Shown piece after piece: positions 12,703 through 23,413 of a stretch of 64,000 nucleotides of DNA. Positions within the stretch are counted from its first letter, which is position 1; every line of letters starts with the position of its first letter. A program made the position numbers and the translations under genes. The notes beneath the pieces were generated by a model. The model made no database searches, was not told the origin of the DNA, and was given only the letters and a program-made list of their open reading frames with translations. This DNA is from Plantago elongata (taxonomy: Eukaryota > Streptophyta > Magnoliopsida > Lamiales > Plantaginaceae): the NCBI GenBank assembly GCA_036897095.1, contig JAYMSP010000019.1, forward strand, positions 1 to 64,000, read 5' to 3'.

Positions 12703-13030
12703 CAATTACAAATACACCCATACACAATTTGGTCAATTACAAATAATTCCACACGTGTATATCAAACTCAAGTCAACTATTACTCAAAACAGTCCACGCA
12801 ACAATTACAAATACACCCAAAATGATGTGGCATGCCATGTCAGCAAGAGGAGAGTGTCTCCGGCTAAGTTCCGATCACATCTCATCTCCGGTGTTAACTT
12901 TTGGGTTGTTTGTAATTAAATTTCTATCCAAGTTCAACATTTGGAATCATTTGTACGTAATAGTAGAAATAGCGGGGATGAATTTGCAACATGGACATCT
13001 AGGAGGGGATCCGTTTGTAATTTTATGTAT
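12703..13030. repeat. Element-like segment with nested inverted repeats
   Basis: The block CAATTACAAATACACCC occurs at about 12705 and again at about 12803. Its approximate reverse complement occurs at 12903-12918 (GGGTTGTTTGTAATTA) and at 13006-13024 (GGGATCCGTTTGTAATTTT). The arrangement, two forward then two reverse, is that of a degenerate fold-back or MULE-type DNA element. No transposase fragment was seen. Confidence 0.4.
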
Positions 13031-13080
13031 CATTAGTTTATTCAATGTGAGATTCACTAATTATTACATAATAAATGATA

Positions 13081-13100
13081 CACTGCGCTAAGCGCGGTGT
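13081..13100. other. GC-rich hairpin in AT-rich DNA
   Basis: CACTGCGC and GCGCGGTG pair as an 8-bp stem (one G-T pair) around TAA, inside sequence that is otherwise over 75% AT. Short GC-rich hairpins like this occur near the 3' ends of plant Helitrons, but no CTRR terminus follows within about 20 bp, so the assignment is tentative. Confidence 0.3.
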
Positions 13101-15395
13101 CGATAAATTTTATAAATTAATTAGTATATTCATATGTTTAACCATATTTGATGTGGCAAAACTCTATATATAAATTTTATTAAAGTATAATATTCTGAGA
13201 TTGATATTTTTCCAGTGTAGAGCCCTGAAATCGTACTTAACAAGTTTAATTAAACAAAGAAAATAAAATTATGAAAATGTTGACCACATTTTTAAGTAAC
13301 GACATTTCAAATCCATTAAAGAACATAAAATTAGTAAAGAACAGTTGTAACTAACCGAGAAGTCGCAATTTTACATAGCAGATCTAAACTAGAAATATAA
13401 TATTTATGATTTTAATATAACAATGCATGTAGAATATTAGTATTGATCGAAGAGAAAGTTTAATGCACATATGCGATGCCATTTGAAATGATTGATGTAT
13501 AAATAGATCCAATAGTTTGTTCTTTATTGCAATTGACTTCTAAAATAGCGAGAGCTAGCATTGAGACAACATGAGCTCCAACTAAATATTGAACAGACCG
13601 GAAAACGGACAATTCTCATCACAATCGGGATCGTTAATTTGAGTAATCAAATCGAGTCGTATACACACCTAGAGTTGTATAGTCACGATAAGGTGCATGT
13701 TAGTCAGAGTCTGATCAGAACACACATAATGGTTCATACGGAAACAACAACTGAATGGGCGAAGGGTTTTTGCTTCTGGTGTGAGCGGAAACAAAATTGG
13801 AATAACATTTTTTAATAGTCTGTTGCTGGAAAATTGAAAAGAATTGTTAAGCAAGTTACAAAATTGAAATAACACTTTGACACTGAATAATTTATAAAAT
13901 TGAAATGACACTTAAAACTTCATTATGAAATTTATTATATTATTTAATTAATCATAATACATTAATTGGATGAGTTTTATGCACGCTCATAAGTCATAAC
14001 CAAAAGGAAACAAAGTAAGCGAACGGGGAAAGGTTTCAACTTCTGGGCTTGCCCACTAGGAGCAGGCTACTGGGCGTCTGCCTGATTTGTATGCAGGTGG
14101 CCCCTGTGATCTTTAATGATTGATAAATCGAAATGATCGTAATATTAATATTAAAAAAATGAATTTCACTATAATTAATTAGTATAATGTCAAATTATAG
14201 GCTAAACATTTGAATTCGTCTCATTCTGTGGTAGTTCGTGATGATTCTTAAGTAAATTCTCAATTCCCTTGTACGGCAGAGTCCATGTCATTATAAGAGG
14301 TAAAGACTTAGGTTGTTTAAACGATTCGTCACTAGTTAAGTCGTAGTTTAATTTAACTAATCTAGAAGTAGACATTGAAGCCTTTTCGAATAATGAATGC
14401 ATATCTCATTAATTAATATAAGAAGTATTTATAGGTTGTGCTCGAAGAGCATGCCACTGTTCCTTTGTTTGGGTTGTCCCAACTCCCAATATGCCCCGGG
14501 TGGCAGGGGTGTCAAATTAGCCAATCGACTTGAACTTTGACTAAATGAATCGGTGATCGTCATAATTTTATGTCTGTCTATGATCGTCGAGCTTTTCTTA
14601 ATTGTGATTGACTTCTTAAGAGATCTACTTGCTCGCAAGCAGCTCAATAAACCTCGATTCGTATTTGCTCGTGAGCGCTTGACTCGTTTTTATTCATTAA
14701 AGTTCAAAAATGAAGGTCTAAAAATTCATAAATAGTAAAAGACCATTCAAGAATGTTATAAAAGTCAAAGTTTTACCATTCAACATTATATAAATTCAAA
14801 TATATTTACTTAGGTATAAGTAAAAATAATAATTGATATTTTTTAATTTAATTATTTGTTCACAAGCAACGATTATTTATCATGGTGATCAATTCATGTT
14901 TAACAATGAGACGAGCTTGTTCACGAGTGAGCTCATGTTGACCGTTTTCGAGATCAATTTGAGTGTTAACTAAACATTTTAACGAAATACTTGATTTGTT
15001 AGCACTCCTCTTGGGACATCACTTGATTTTAGAACTGAGTTGGTCTAATTTGAGGTGAGTGTATTGCTAAGTTAGCCATAGACCTTAAGGAGGTCGCTTG
15101 ATACTAAAACATAGTATTATCACCAAGTTATCTTGGCAAATTAATTATCTCCTCTTCAATTTTATAAGTCCAATAAATAAAGTTATAATATGTAATGTAG
15201 TGGTTTTTTTTACTAATGATACATATCTCATTCAAATAAATCAGATATATCAATAATTAAAGTATCAAAATATTAGGGTCACTAGATAAATTAGTAATAC
15301 AATTTTTTTCCGCCATGCTTCATTTGTTTCTCACTTAACATTCACTTGCATATCGATGATTATGCTCCAATTGGTTATGAGATAGGTGCATCTGG

Positions 15396-16040
15396 GAATT
15401 TCGGTAAATTGCACATTGAATCCGCATCTAACTTATTTCACTTTACAAGTCTAAGATTTAATAATTTAAAATATAATATATTGTATTGTGGTGTTTCGTT
15501 TTACTATATGCTACATATTTTATTTAAAGAATTCAAACATTTTTTTTATATCGTCGTCTATAACTGCAATACGCTTTCTTATATTAACAAATGTTTCAGG
15601 GAATAAAATTTTTGAGGAAATGTTTTACTTTATCTCTAATCATATCATGTATTATGTTTCCCTTGACAACAATTTTTTAAATATTTTTTAAGATGTTCAT
15701 TACAATAACTTTTTGATGTTATGCGTAATATATTAATCATTATAAACAAGACTTAATTTTTTATGCTATATTAATAATCATCAATGCGAATGCAATATAT
15801 ATTTCGACATTATAAATGTTGTAAACACTTTATCTAATAAATATTGTAACTAATAAAAGTCTGTGTGTGTGTGTATTAATTTTATTAGACATCCTTTATT
15901 TGTTTCTTATGTAAAATTTTATAGCTAGCAAACACTTTATGTTGTTTGTTACCTATTATAACAGTTTCTTTTTTTTAAGACAAGGGAATTTTGGTAAATT
16001 GTACACTGACTCCCCATCTAAGTTATTTTGCTTTGTACCA
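15396..16040. repeat. Direct repeat pair, about 55 bp, 590-bp spacing
   Basis: GGGAATTTCGGTAAATTGCA (15396) and GGGAATTTTGGTAAATTGTA (15986) each continue with a similar series (CA[TC]TGA.TCC.CATCTAA.TTATTT). They look like two copies of a terminal or subterminal repeat of some interspersed element. No internal coding sequence is recognisable. Confidence 0.45.
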
Positions 16041-16404
16041 TCGATTTGTTTTATAAAGTGATAAAGTGACTTTTTATTCTGAAATATGTAAAGTTCATAA
16101 TTTTGACTTAATCGTGTAAACATTTTAAATGATATGATTCAATTAATTCCATAGTAATTTTTTCAACGCTCATAAGTCATCATATAGAAACTTATTAAAT
16201 TTTATTAAGTATTTTAGAATATAAAATTTGTTATCTTTAAAAAGGGAAACAATACATAAAGATATAATAAATAAATAATTTTAAACAAAACTTAGTATAA
16301 TTTTTTCTAGGATTTCATTGTTTGTATATACAAATGACCCGTAAAACATCTACAGAAGGGCTTTACTGCACTTGTCAAATCTGGCCTGAATTTTATTTTA
16401 AGCC

Positions 16405-16432
16405 ATACATACATACATACTTACATACATAT
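16405..16432. repeat. CATA microsatellite
   Basis: An imperfect run of CATA units (six units plus an interruption CTTA). Confidence 0.8.
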
Positions 16433-17918
16433 AGTAAATTATGAAAATGAGTTAATATTGACATTTTTTTAAATTTATCATTTGTCTTCGCTTATGCTAA
16501 ATCCGGCCAAGCACTGTTGGACCGTCTTGAAGGGGCGACTCTCCCAACAGTGTTTTTTGCATTCACAAGGCTCGAACTCGATACCTTATTTAATTGAACT
16601 CAAGTACCTTACTAATTGAGGCATCAATTATTGGTGGGAGTCATTAAGCTTTGTCATTTTTGATTTTTGTACTTCGTCGCCTTAACATTCACTCCGCGAT
16701 TTCGCAGTTCACACAATGATGTACTAGTAGGTTTGAAGTATCCAACTACAGAGTCAACTAGTCAAGCATACACCCATTGTAGTGAAGACAATGCACGAAG
16801 TTAATGAACTACTTAGACGACGACTTCACCAGTCCACTATTACGGTCTATAGTCTATACCAATATTAGGAGTTTGTCAAATTCGAGTCTTTTACACGTCT
16901 TTCTCGTTTCTGAATGTGTTCTTTTCTCTATGCCTTTTTTTTTCCCAGCGTTAGTTAGACTTGTGGGCAAGCAAGCAATACACCAAAAGGGGTCTGTTCG
17001 TGTTGGCCATGGACAACCAAATTTTGTAAGAAAAGGACCAACCAACTACTAAGAAATCATAACGCCTAACAGAACTTGGACTTTACCTTTGCTTCAACCA
17101 ATTTCTCATGCTCGAAACCTTCTAACTTACATCCAAAACAACATGTTGCTTCTGACACCAAAAAACATGAACACATAGTACACATCCCATGTCCAATTTC
17201 ACGTCCCGTAAAACAGGCCATACAGAACAATACAATAACTACGAATTCGGAGATGGATAAAAACATCTCACAGCAGGTAGAGAAATGTTAGAAATCAATT
17301 GCGGAATTTTCCAACCCAAGGGGAACGTTTCAGGAAAATGTCACAAAGTCTTTCCAAGTAAAGTATTTCAAAAGAGCAATCAGTGTTGAATATGGACTAG
17401 TATAAGTAGCGTGTCACATTTAGATATGCCATTAATATAATCAAATTCATTACAATAAGCCACCATGACAAGTTGATAACCTTTTGGGTCACAATGACAA
17501 GTCAAATTATTAGTTGACAATTGACATGAAATTTCCACATAGACAAAAACAAGAGATTATCAGCCTCCTTAAAACAACACCTGGGAGCGGTTATAGTTAA
17601 TCAAAGGCAAGTGGTATAACTTGCGTTAGGCTAGTAAAGAAACAAAAAATTCAAGATTGTGACTTACCAAACATCACTATTTACTAACAAGAACATTCAA
17701 AAATCAACAAACCCATCAAACAAACCAACAAACCTGTCCACTATTAAGGCTCAACTAACACACAAAATCCAAAGAGGAAACATGATGAGAAATTTAATTT
17801 CATAGCGAATTCTAGTTTCGTTCAGCATATATTGAAGGAATCATTTCATATTCAGATAAGCAAGAATATAGCTTACCCTTTTCTCTGTAACAGAGGTTTC
17901 TTCATCCCATACTTCTTC

Positions 17919-18977
17919 ATGTTACCATACTTCAGTAGTTTTCTTCTTCTCTTTCTCTATTCACCAGCTGCTTATGCACGATCACCACCGATTTTCACAG
18001 TCAGCCCGAAGGAAATTCCTTCTGCAACGAACAATCACAGTAACAGATGGCACGAATTCACAAAGTTCCAGAACGCAAGCAGAGGCAGCCTGGTCCCAGG
18101 TATTACCAAGCTCAAGAAATATTTCACCCGCTTTGGTTATCTAGAAGCAGAGCATGTTGCAAACTCAACCGAGGAATTCGATGAAAATCTTGAAACTGCG
18201 ATTACCAGATACCAAACAAACCTGGGTCTTACTGTAACAGGAAAGCTGGACCACCACACAATTTCTGAACTCATGTCACCAAGGTGCGGTGTGGCGGATG
18301 CTTTGACAACGCCACGTGGCACGCAAAAATATGTGTACTTCACGGGCCAGCCACGGTGGGCTCGCAGTATTCCAATGACTCTTACCTATGGATTCTCAGT
18401 CAACAACTTGATTAAAACTTTGAGCATGGACGAGCTAAGAGGCACGTTCCAACGGGCTTTCGGACACTGGGCATCAGTTATTCCTGTTACTTTTATAGAA
18501 TCAGATGATTACGGATTTGCGGATATCAAGATAGGATTTTATTACGGCGATCATGGTGATGGAGAGGCGTTTGATGGTGTGCTCGGGGTATTAGCCCATG
18601 CCTACTCACCTGAAAGTGGGCGGTTCCACCTCGATGCTGCAGAGACTTGGGCAGTGAATTTCGATGTGGAGAAATCACATTCCGCAGTGGATTTAGAGTC
18701 CGTCGCCACACATGAGATTGGGCATTTGCTCGGGCTGGCCCACACAGATATTAAGGATGCGGTGATGTATCCCAGTTTAAGACCGAGGGAAAGGAAAATA
18801 GAGTTGCAAGTTGATGACATCAAGGGTGTTCAAGCTCTATATGGCTCCAATCCTAATTTTAGTTTTCAGGCTTTCTCTGAATCAGATATGTCTTTGAGTG
18901 ATGCTGCTGATTGGAAAGCTGGAGCAGAGTTCATTAGGTTTAGCTGGCTGTTATTAGTCTTTTTGTGGTTTGGATGA
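17919..18977 (+). CDS. Plant matrix metalloproteinase (matrixin, M10A)
   Basis: Single exon, 352 residues from the first in-frame ATG at 17919 to TGA. It encodes a secreted zinc endopeptidase acting in the cell wall or at the plasma membrane. Residues 1-20 (LPYFSSFLLLFLYSPAAYA) form a signal peptide. The propeptide carries a peptidoglycan-binding-like fold (about 60-115) and the cysteine switch PRCGVAD (121-127) that keeps the enzyme latent. The catalytic domain has the zinc site HEIGHLLGLAH (265-275; His265, Glu266, His269, His275) and the Met-turn VMYPS (282-286). The tail ends in a short hydrophobic stretch (FSWLLLVFLWFG), as expected for a GPI-anchor signal; there is no hemopexin domain, typical of plant members. 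All catalytic residues are present. The frame stays open 29 codons upstream of the ATG but offers no earlier ATG. It is convergent with the fibrillin gene. Confidence 0.93.
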   Translation: MLPYFSSFLLLFLYSPAAYARSPPIFTVSPKEIPSATNNHSNRWHEFTKFQNASRGSLVPGITKLKKYFTRFGYLEAEHVANSTEEFDENLETAITRYQTNLGLTVTGKLDHHTISELMSPRCGVADALTTPRGTQKYVYFTGQPRWARSIPMTLTYGFSVNNLIKTLSMDELRGTFQRAFGHWASVIPVTFIESDDYGFADIKIGFYYGDHGDGEAFDGVLGVLAHAYSPESGRFHLDAAETWAVNFDVEKSHSAVDLESVATHEIGHLLGLAHTDIKDAVMYPSLRPRERKIELQVDDIKGVQALYGSNPNFSFQAFSESDMSLSDAADWKAGAEFIRFSWLLLVFLWFG

Positions 18978-20266
18978 CGTAAGAGGACGATTCAGACTTC
19001 AATATAGGGGGCTAGGGGTAGGACTTAACAGGTTTCACGTCTATGATTCTTACAGATATTAGATATATCAGTCCTCGTGTGGAGTGTTTATAGTTTCATA
19101 CTGGTTGACATATACTCTTGTAAATGCACAGAGAAAATTTCTGCAAATCAGCATCAATACAAAATACTGGATTTTTTTAATAGCTTATCTTATACTCTTT
19201 TCCAATATTACATCTACGCTCTAGCTTTCCCCTGTGTGCACCAGCTATGAAGTGCGAAGTATAGATAAGCTGCATGATCTAAAGGCACACTGGCCCCCGA
19301 ATCATCGTGCTGATCATATTAGAGAGATATTAATTTCCCTTATTGCTTAATGTGAGTGATCTACTGTAAACTACTAAAAATTAACATGCTCTGGTAAATT
19401 TTCTTGAATTAAAGAATAGTTGGAGATTGGGATGCTGAAAGAGCAACCCCTGTGAGCTAAGTGCTCCACGGGCCCATGGCTCGTCAGGACAGAAGAAGGT
19501 CGGGCATATAACAAGCCACCATACCTTGCAATTTTGCAAAGGTGCTCTAACCCTGAATGCGGGACCAACAGGTCACACGAGGGACAGTTATATTGCACCA
19601 AAGGCTTGTCCTGGGTATGTTCTGATGTGATTTGGTAAATCGGGGATTGAGCTATTATAAAGTGACAGGCTTGCACATTGTTTCAAACCATCTCAACATC
19701 ATACAGGGGAATTACGTAGTGTCATAACTCATAACCAATTTCATCATCCTGATGTCCTATATGTTTCGAATAATCTAGGATCACAACAAGTCAGTGAAAT
19801 TGTGATTATGTTTTTTGCATGAAGAGAGAACATTACGGAAGTCCCATATTAGTATATTGAAATGGAATCCTGTATATTATATATGGGATTTCAGGTACTT
19901 GGTATTTCTCAACATTGTCAAAGACAGTGGTACAGTAATCAGGACTCATCACCTTCACCGATTGGTAATAATGACTACATTGCAGGTGATGCAAGTTAAT
20001 ATCGCTATAAAGTTTTGACTGAAAAATTAATCCGGAACTAATATTTTATTATAAAATAGTATTCTATTAGGATCACATGGGTATGTACAGATGGTAAACA
20101 TTATGGCACAAATTAAAGCTAGAACATTGCAGATTATGTACTAGAAGGTAAAAGGGACATATGTAGCTCCATCAAGTTCAGGTTGATTCTTAGGTATAAG
20201 TGGAGTTAAATAACAACTCACAGTGGCTTAAAGCTGCACATGGGGATGCACAACGGACATTCATCC
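18978..20266. other. Intergenic region between convergent genes
   Basis: It holds the 3' ends of the metalloproteinase (+) and fibrillin (-) transcripts and one SINE (19436-19611, minus). Nothing else with recognisable structure is present. Confidence 0.6.
19436..19611 (-). mobile_element. tRNA-derived SINE, Au-type, diverged
   Basis: On the minus strand the segment reads, in order: a tRNA-like head containing TTTGGTGCAA, GTGTGACCTGTTGGTC (B-box region) and GGGTTAGAGC; then TTGCAAAATTGCAAGGTA; then a tail with GGAGCACTTAGCTCACAGGG followed by GTTGCTCTTT. This is the order of blocks in Au-type plant SINEs (GTGACCTGGTGGTC, TTGCAAAAATGCAGGGTAAG, GGGAGCTTAGTGCACCGGG, TTGCC). About one base in five differs from what I remember of the consensus, so it is an old copy. 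A 100-residue minus-strand open frame across it is a by-product. Confidence 0.7.
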
Positions 20267-22059
20267 TTATTCTTTCCATGAATAAGGAGCTCGTTCAACA
20301 ACCAGATAGTCTTGTCGAATATCTTTCACTACCCGTATCTCATCATCAATGTATAACGTTTCAAACCTACAAGGTAAGATGGCTTGATTTTAGTGCACAT
20401 ATAGAATATGAGATGCAACACCATTATCATCATGGTGTATGTTTCCATGTGGAAATTTTGTTCATTTATAGGAATTCAAACTTGTTAATTAATTAAATAT
20501 TGATCAACCAGCAACCCAAACTCAAGTAAAGCAGAAGCATTCAGCTATGTTTAGAAGGGTTTCAAAATCAGCATACCAGAAAAATGGAATGTGACTTTAG
20601 AATTAAAAAAAATATTAATAGTTACTGTGTAAATCACTTCATCAGAGATGCACTTTCCATGAGTCCATGTCTACTGAAATTTCGATAACAAAATGAACCA
20701 AGTGTACATGGAATCAAGTTCTCCAAATCCGTTTATTCTGTTCAGCAGAATTGCCGGCCAAAATGATTATAGGAATATAAACATACATGTCAAAACAAGA
20801 TCCTCCTTAAGGAGGATAATACTTCTCAGCTTTTTTTTCCAAATAAGCATAAATCTCAAAGTTCACATATGATATGCAATATGAGTCACTGAAACGGCCA
20901 GTTTATATACATCATGTAAATAAGCAACTGACAGAAAACTTATGAGAGCAATACCATCACCAATATAAGACAGAAAGTTCGTAAGACAAACGTGTGGTAA
21001 GTGGCTACTTAATACTTACCATCCTTGACCAAATGGTGGCAACGGAAACTCCCAGCCTTTCCCTCGTAGAACTGCACTAGTGAATCTGCAAATAACATAA
21101 CTCATTCATGAGGGAAGATGCACCAAACTCCACACAAATTGATCAATCCAGTAGATAAACCTCTATATACTTCTTTACTATGCCGCATTTCCAGATAAAC
21201 TGCAGCCATAGCCTTTCATCACAATCATCCAAACAAATAACAAAACAATATCCTTCATTTGAGTACAATTCCCAACTGCAATTATCTCACTGCTTAAGTT
21301 TGAACATCAACACTAACTGTCATAGACCTATAAGTTACCGGAATTTCATTTAACATTGAGATCATAGATTATAAATCGCATAAACGATGAGAACTTTAAA
21401 TCTTTTATCCTCTACGTTATAAATTGCCTAAAAGTTCTACTAGTTTAATCGAAAACTGAAAATGTAGTAAGCAAACAAGCTTTAATCATGATTCAGATTA
21501 TACAATTGAGCTAATACACATATGGCAAGCACATCAAACTCAATATACAGCAAAATTGAGCTGACATAACTGATAACACTCACTGAAAATCGACTCGTTG
21601 AGCTGAAACAACTTGAATATCCGACCGGACGAAAAACACTCCATCGGGAGGAAAAGTGATCACATTATTAAGAGTCTTATTCTCGACATCAATGACCTGC
21701 AAAATGTCACCGGTAGAAGTGCCAAAGAAGGAAGCGTTCTTCGCAATGAAGAGCTGTTCTTTCTCGGTGGTCCAGAGCATCCGCCACGTGGCGGAGAGCG
21801 AGTTACCAGTGGTGACAGTGTCCCGACCAATGGCGGCAAGCGAATCGATTGCGTCAACAATTTGAGAGAGTTTTTGGGGGTTTGATTGGGTTTTGAGGCC
21901 TCGTTGCTGGTCGGAGATGAGGTTGAGGAGGTGGCGCTTGGCGGAGACGGCGGAGGAGGATTGGGATTGGTTTGTGAGGGAAGAGCGGGTGATTGTTGTG
22001 GAAGTGGTTCTTCTGGTGTTGTAAGGTGTGGCGGGAAGGAGGAGGGAGTGAGCAGCCAT
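20267..22059 (-). CDS. FBN9: Plastid lipid-associated protein / fibrillin, FBN9 (PAP11) type
   Basis: Minus strand, three coding exons: 22059-21584, 21085-21020 and 20366-20267 (TAA), giving 213 residues. The first 35-45 residues are Ser/Thr-rich with few acidic residues, a chloroplast transit peptide. The PAP/fibrillin domain follows, with ATWRMLWTTEKEQLF, the motif VENKTLNNVITFPPDG, LPPFGQGWFETLYIDDEIRV and the C-terminal block DYLVVERAPYSWKE. Fibrillins coat plastoglobules and thylakoid-associated lipid bodies; length and sequence fit the short group containing Arabidopsis PAP11. The exon 2 donor splits the Trp codon of GQGW and exon 3 resumes it correctly, which supports the model. The specific biochemical role of this subgroup is unknown. 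It is transcribed away from CCT1, its upstream neighbour. Confidence 0.92.
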
Positions 22060-22132
22060 TGGAGTGGTTGATGGTGGAGGTTAAAGAATATCTCAATTTC
22101 TTGAAATACAAAGGACACTATAATAAGTAATA

Positions 22133-22145
22133 TTTATATATATGA
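22133..22145 (-). promoter_or_regulatory. Candidate TATA box of the fibrillin gene
   Basis: On the minus strand TCATATATATAAA lies about 75 bp upstream of the fibrillin ATG (22059). The position is right for a short leader. Confidence 0.4.
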
Positions 22146-22346
22146 TTTTGTTTTTATTTTCTATATTTTGATGACACTATAAATCGCACTGCATTTGGTA
22201 AATCACCTTATAGTCTATTTTCACGTTAGCTTCAAAATGAGTTTACTGGTGTAGTAAATTCACCATCGTGCAATTTGAATCGTACTTTTAGCCATCAAAA
22301 TATGAAGTGATCACTTGTCTACAGGTAAACAATGACATAAACTTTC

Positions 22347-22430
22347 TTTTTTAAAAACGGTTAAAGGTTAACTCGAAACCCGACCTACTAGTTGAGGGTG
22401 AAGTGTACCAACTAAGCTGCACTTCGTTGT
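22347..22430. repeat. Dispersed repeat, copy 2
   Basis: It shares the ordered blocks TTTTTTAAA, AACTCGA, CCCGACCTA, TAGTTG, CCAACTAAGCTGCACTT with 3631-3715. Both copies have the same orientation. Family not identified. Confidence 0.45.
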
Positions 22431-23413
22431 CACATGACATTAATCTTTATTTACAAAGTTACAGCGTGTTACACCTGATTAAGATTTCAATTACATCGTA
22501 AAAAGAAATCACTTTAGTGTATAACGACAATTCCATCGATATAGAATAGAGCAAGGGTATGATACTCTGATTACATGTTAAACTTTGTTGGGACTTGGGA
22601 GTGTCTTGGCTACTTTAATAGTGATATTTTGTCCAGCTCTAGGATTTGTTTTGCCGATCAGGTGCTAAACATCATCTCCGTAGTTGATATATAAGGGATT
22701 ATCATAATGGGAATTCGAGAAATGCATTTGGATACTCCAACTATGTACATGTTATATTCGATAACGACAACGTTTGGACTTATCAGGATTCTTCTCAATG
22801 CGTGATGATCCTTGAGCTATATTACAAATTCATGAGACTATACAACCAGGGAGATATAGAGGTTACTGGGGTAGGGTAAAGGACCTGTGCATCCCTTAGT
22901 TGTTCCTTGTTATATGACTCTTCCACACGTGCTCGTTTAGAGCCGAGGTGTCTTGCTAAACCCATTTAGAGTTAGAGAAGGTTCCTCTATATACGAAGCT
23001 AATCAAATACGCAAAATCAATATGCATCCGACTATCGACACATATGACCAGTCCAACAGGCCTGGTCTCTTAACTAGCGTAGCCCATTATTCTAACCAAA
23101 TCCATCAAGCCTAATCTTCAATTACAAGCCCAGCCCAAATCTCAACCCTGACATACGACGTAAGATTTCAAAATCTCTCTACAAACCCTCCAAGCTTCTC
23201 CACTCTCCTCAATCCCTGCACTGAACGAAGTGAAAACCAGAGAAGCACAAAACGAACCGAGATACAGTCGCTTTCTCTCCAATCGCAAAGCTTCAGTTAC
23301 GCTCTCAAATCAAGCTAGTTCCCCAACTTCGAGCAGATTAGATCGGATCTAGGGCTTTCAGTCCCTTTCCGCTTAGTGATTTCATTTCCTCGTTCCATTG
23401 CCAGTAATTTGTA

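Larger units (their letters stand above)
10783..17918. other. Intergenic spacer, repeat-rich
   Basis: This 7.1 kb spacer lies between the SPL8-like gene and the metalloproteinase. It holds a TAAT microsatellite (10926-10943), a GAACTGAA-type repeat in reverse orientation (11616-11760), a segment with repeated inverted ATTACAAATACACCC blocks (12703-13027), a GC-rich hairpin (13081-13100), a GAGCTTGTTCACGAG-style degenerate repeat (14500-14960), a direct repeat pair (15396-16040), a TG and a CATA microsatellite, and a third looser member of the CTCGAAC...ACTAATTGAG repeat (16490-16640). Open frames here are short, mostly lack an ATG start and show no recognisable domain. Confidence 0.6.
22060..23413. 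other. Bidirectional intergenic region (fibrillin / CCT1)
   Basis: This 1.35 kb separates two divergently transcribed genes and must hold both promoters. It contains a second copy of the dispersed repeat (22347-22430). The last 270 bp before the CCT1 ATG are rich in CTCTC and C tracts, as is usual for a TATA-less housekeeping leader. Confidence 0.55.

Noticed and set aside
17832-17918. N-terminal extension of the metalloproteinase
   Set aside because: The frame is open but has no ATG before 17919, and the signal peptide begins directly at that ATG.
19374-19676. 100-residue open frame on the minus strand
   Set aside because: It is a read-through of the SINE at 19436-19611; the residues follow the SINE sequence and not a protein family.
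21660-22118. Two other long open frames on the minus strand and two on the plus strand
   Set aside because: They are shadows of fibrillin exon 1, which is the frame with the conserved domain.
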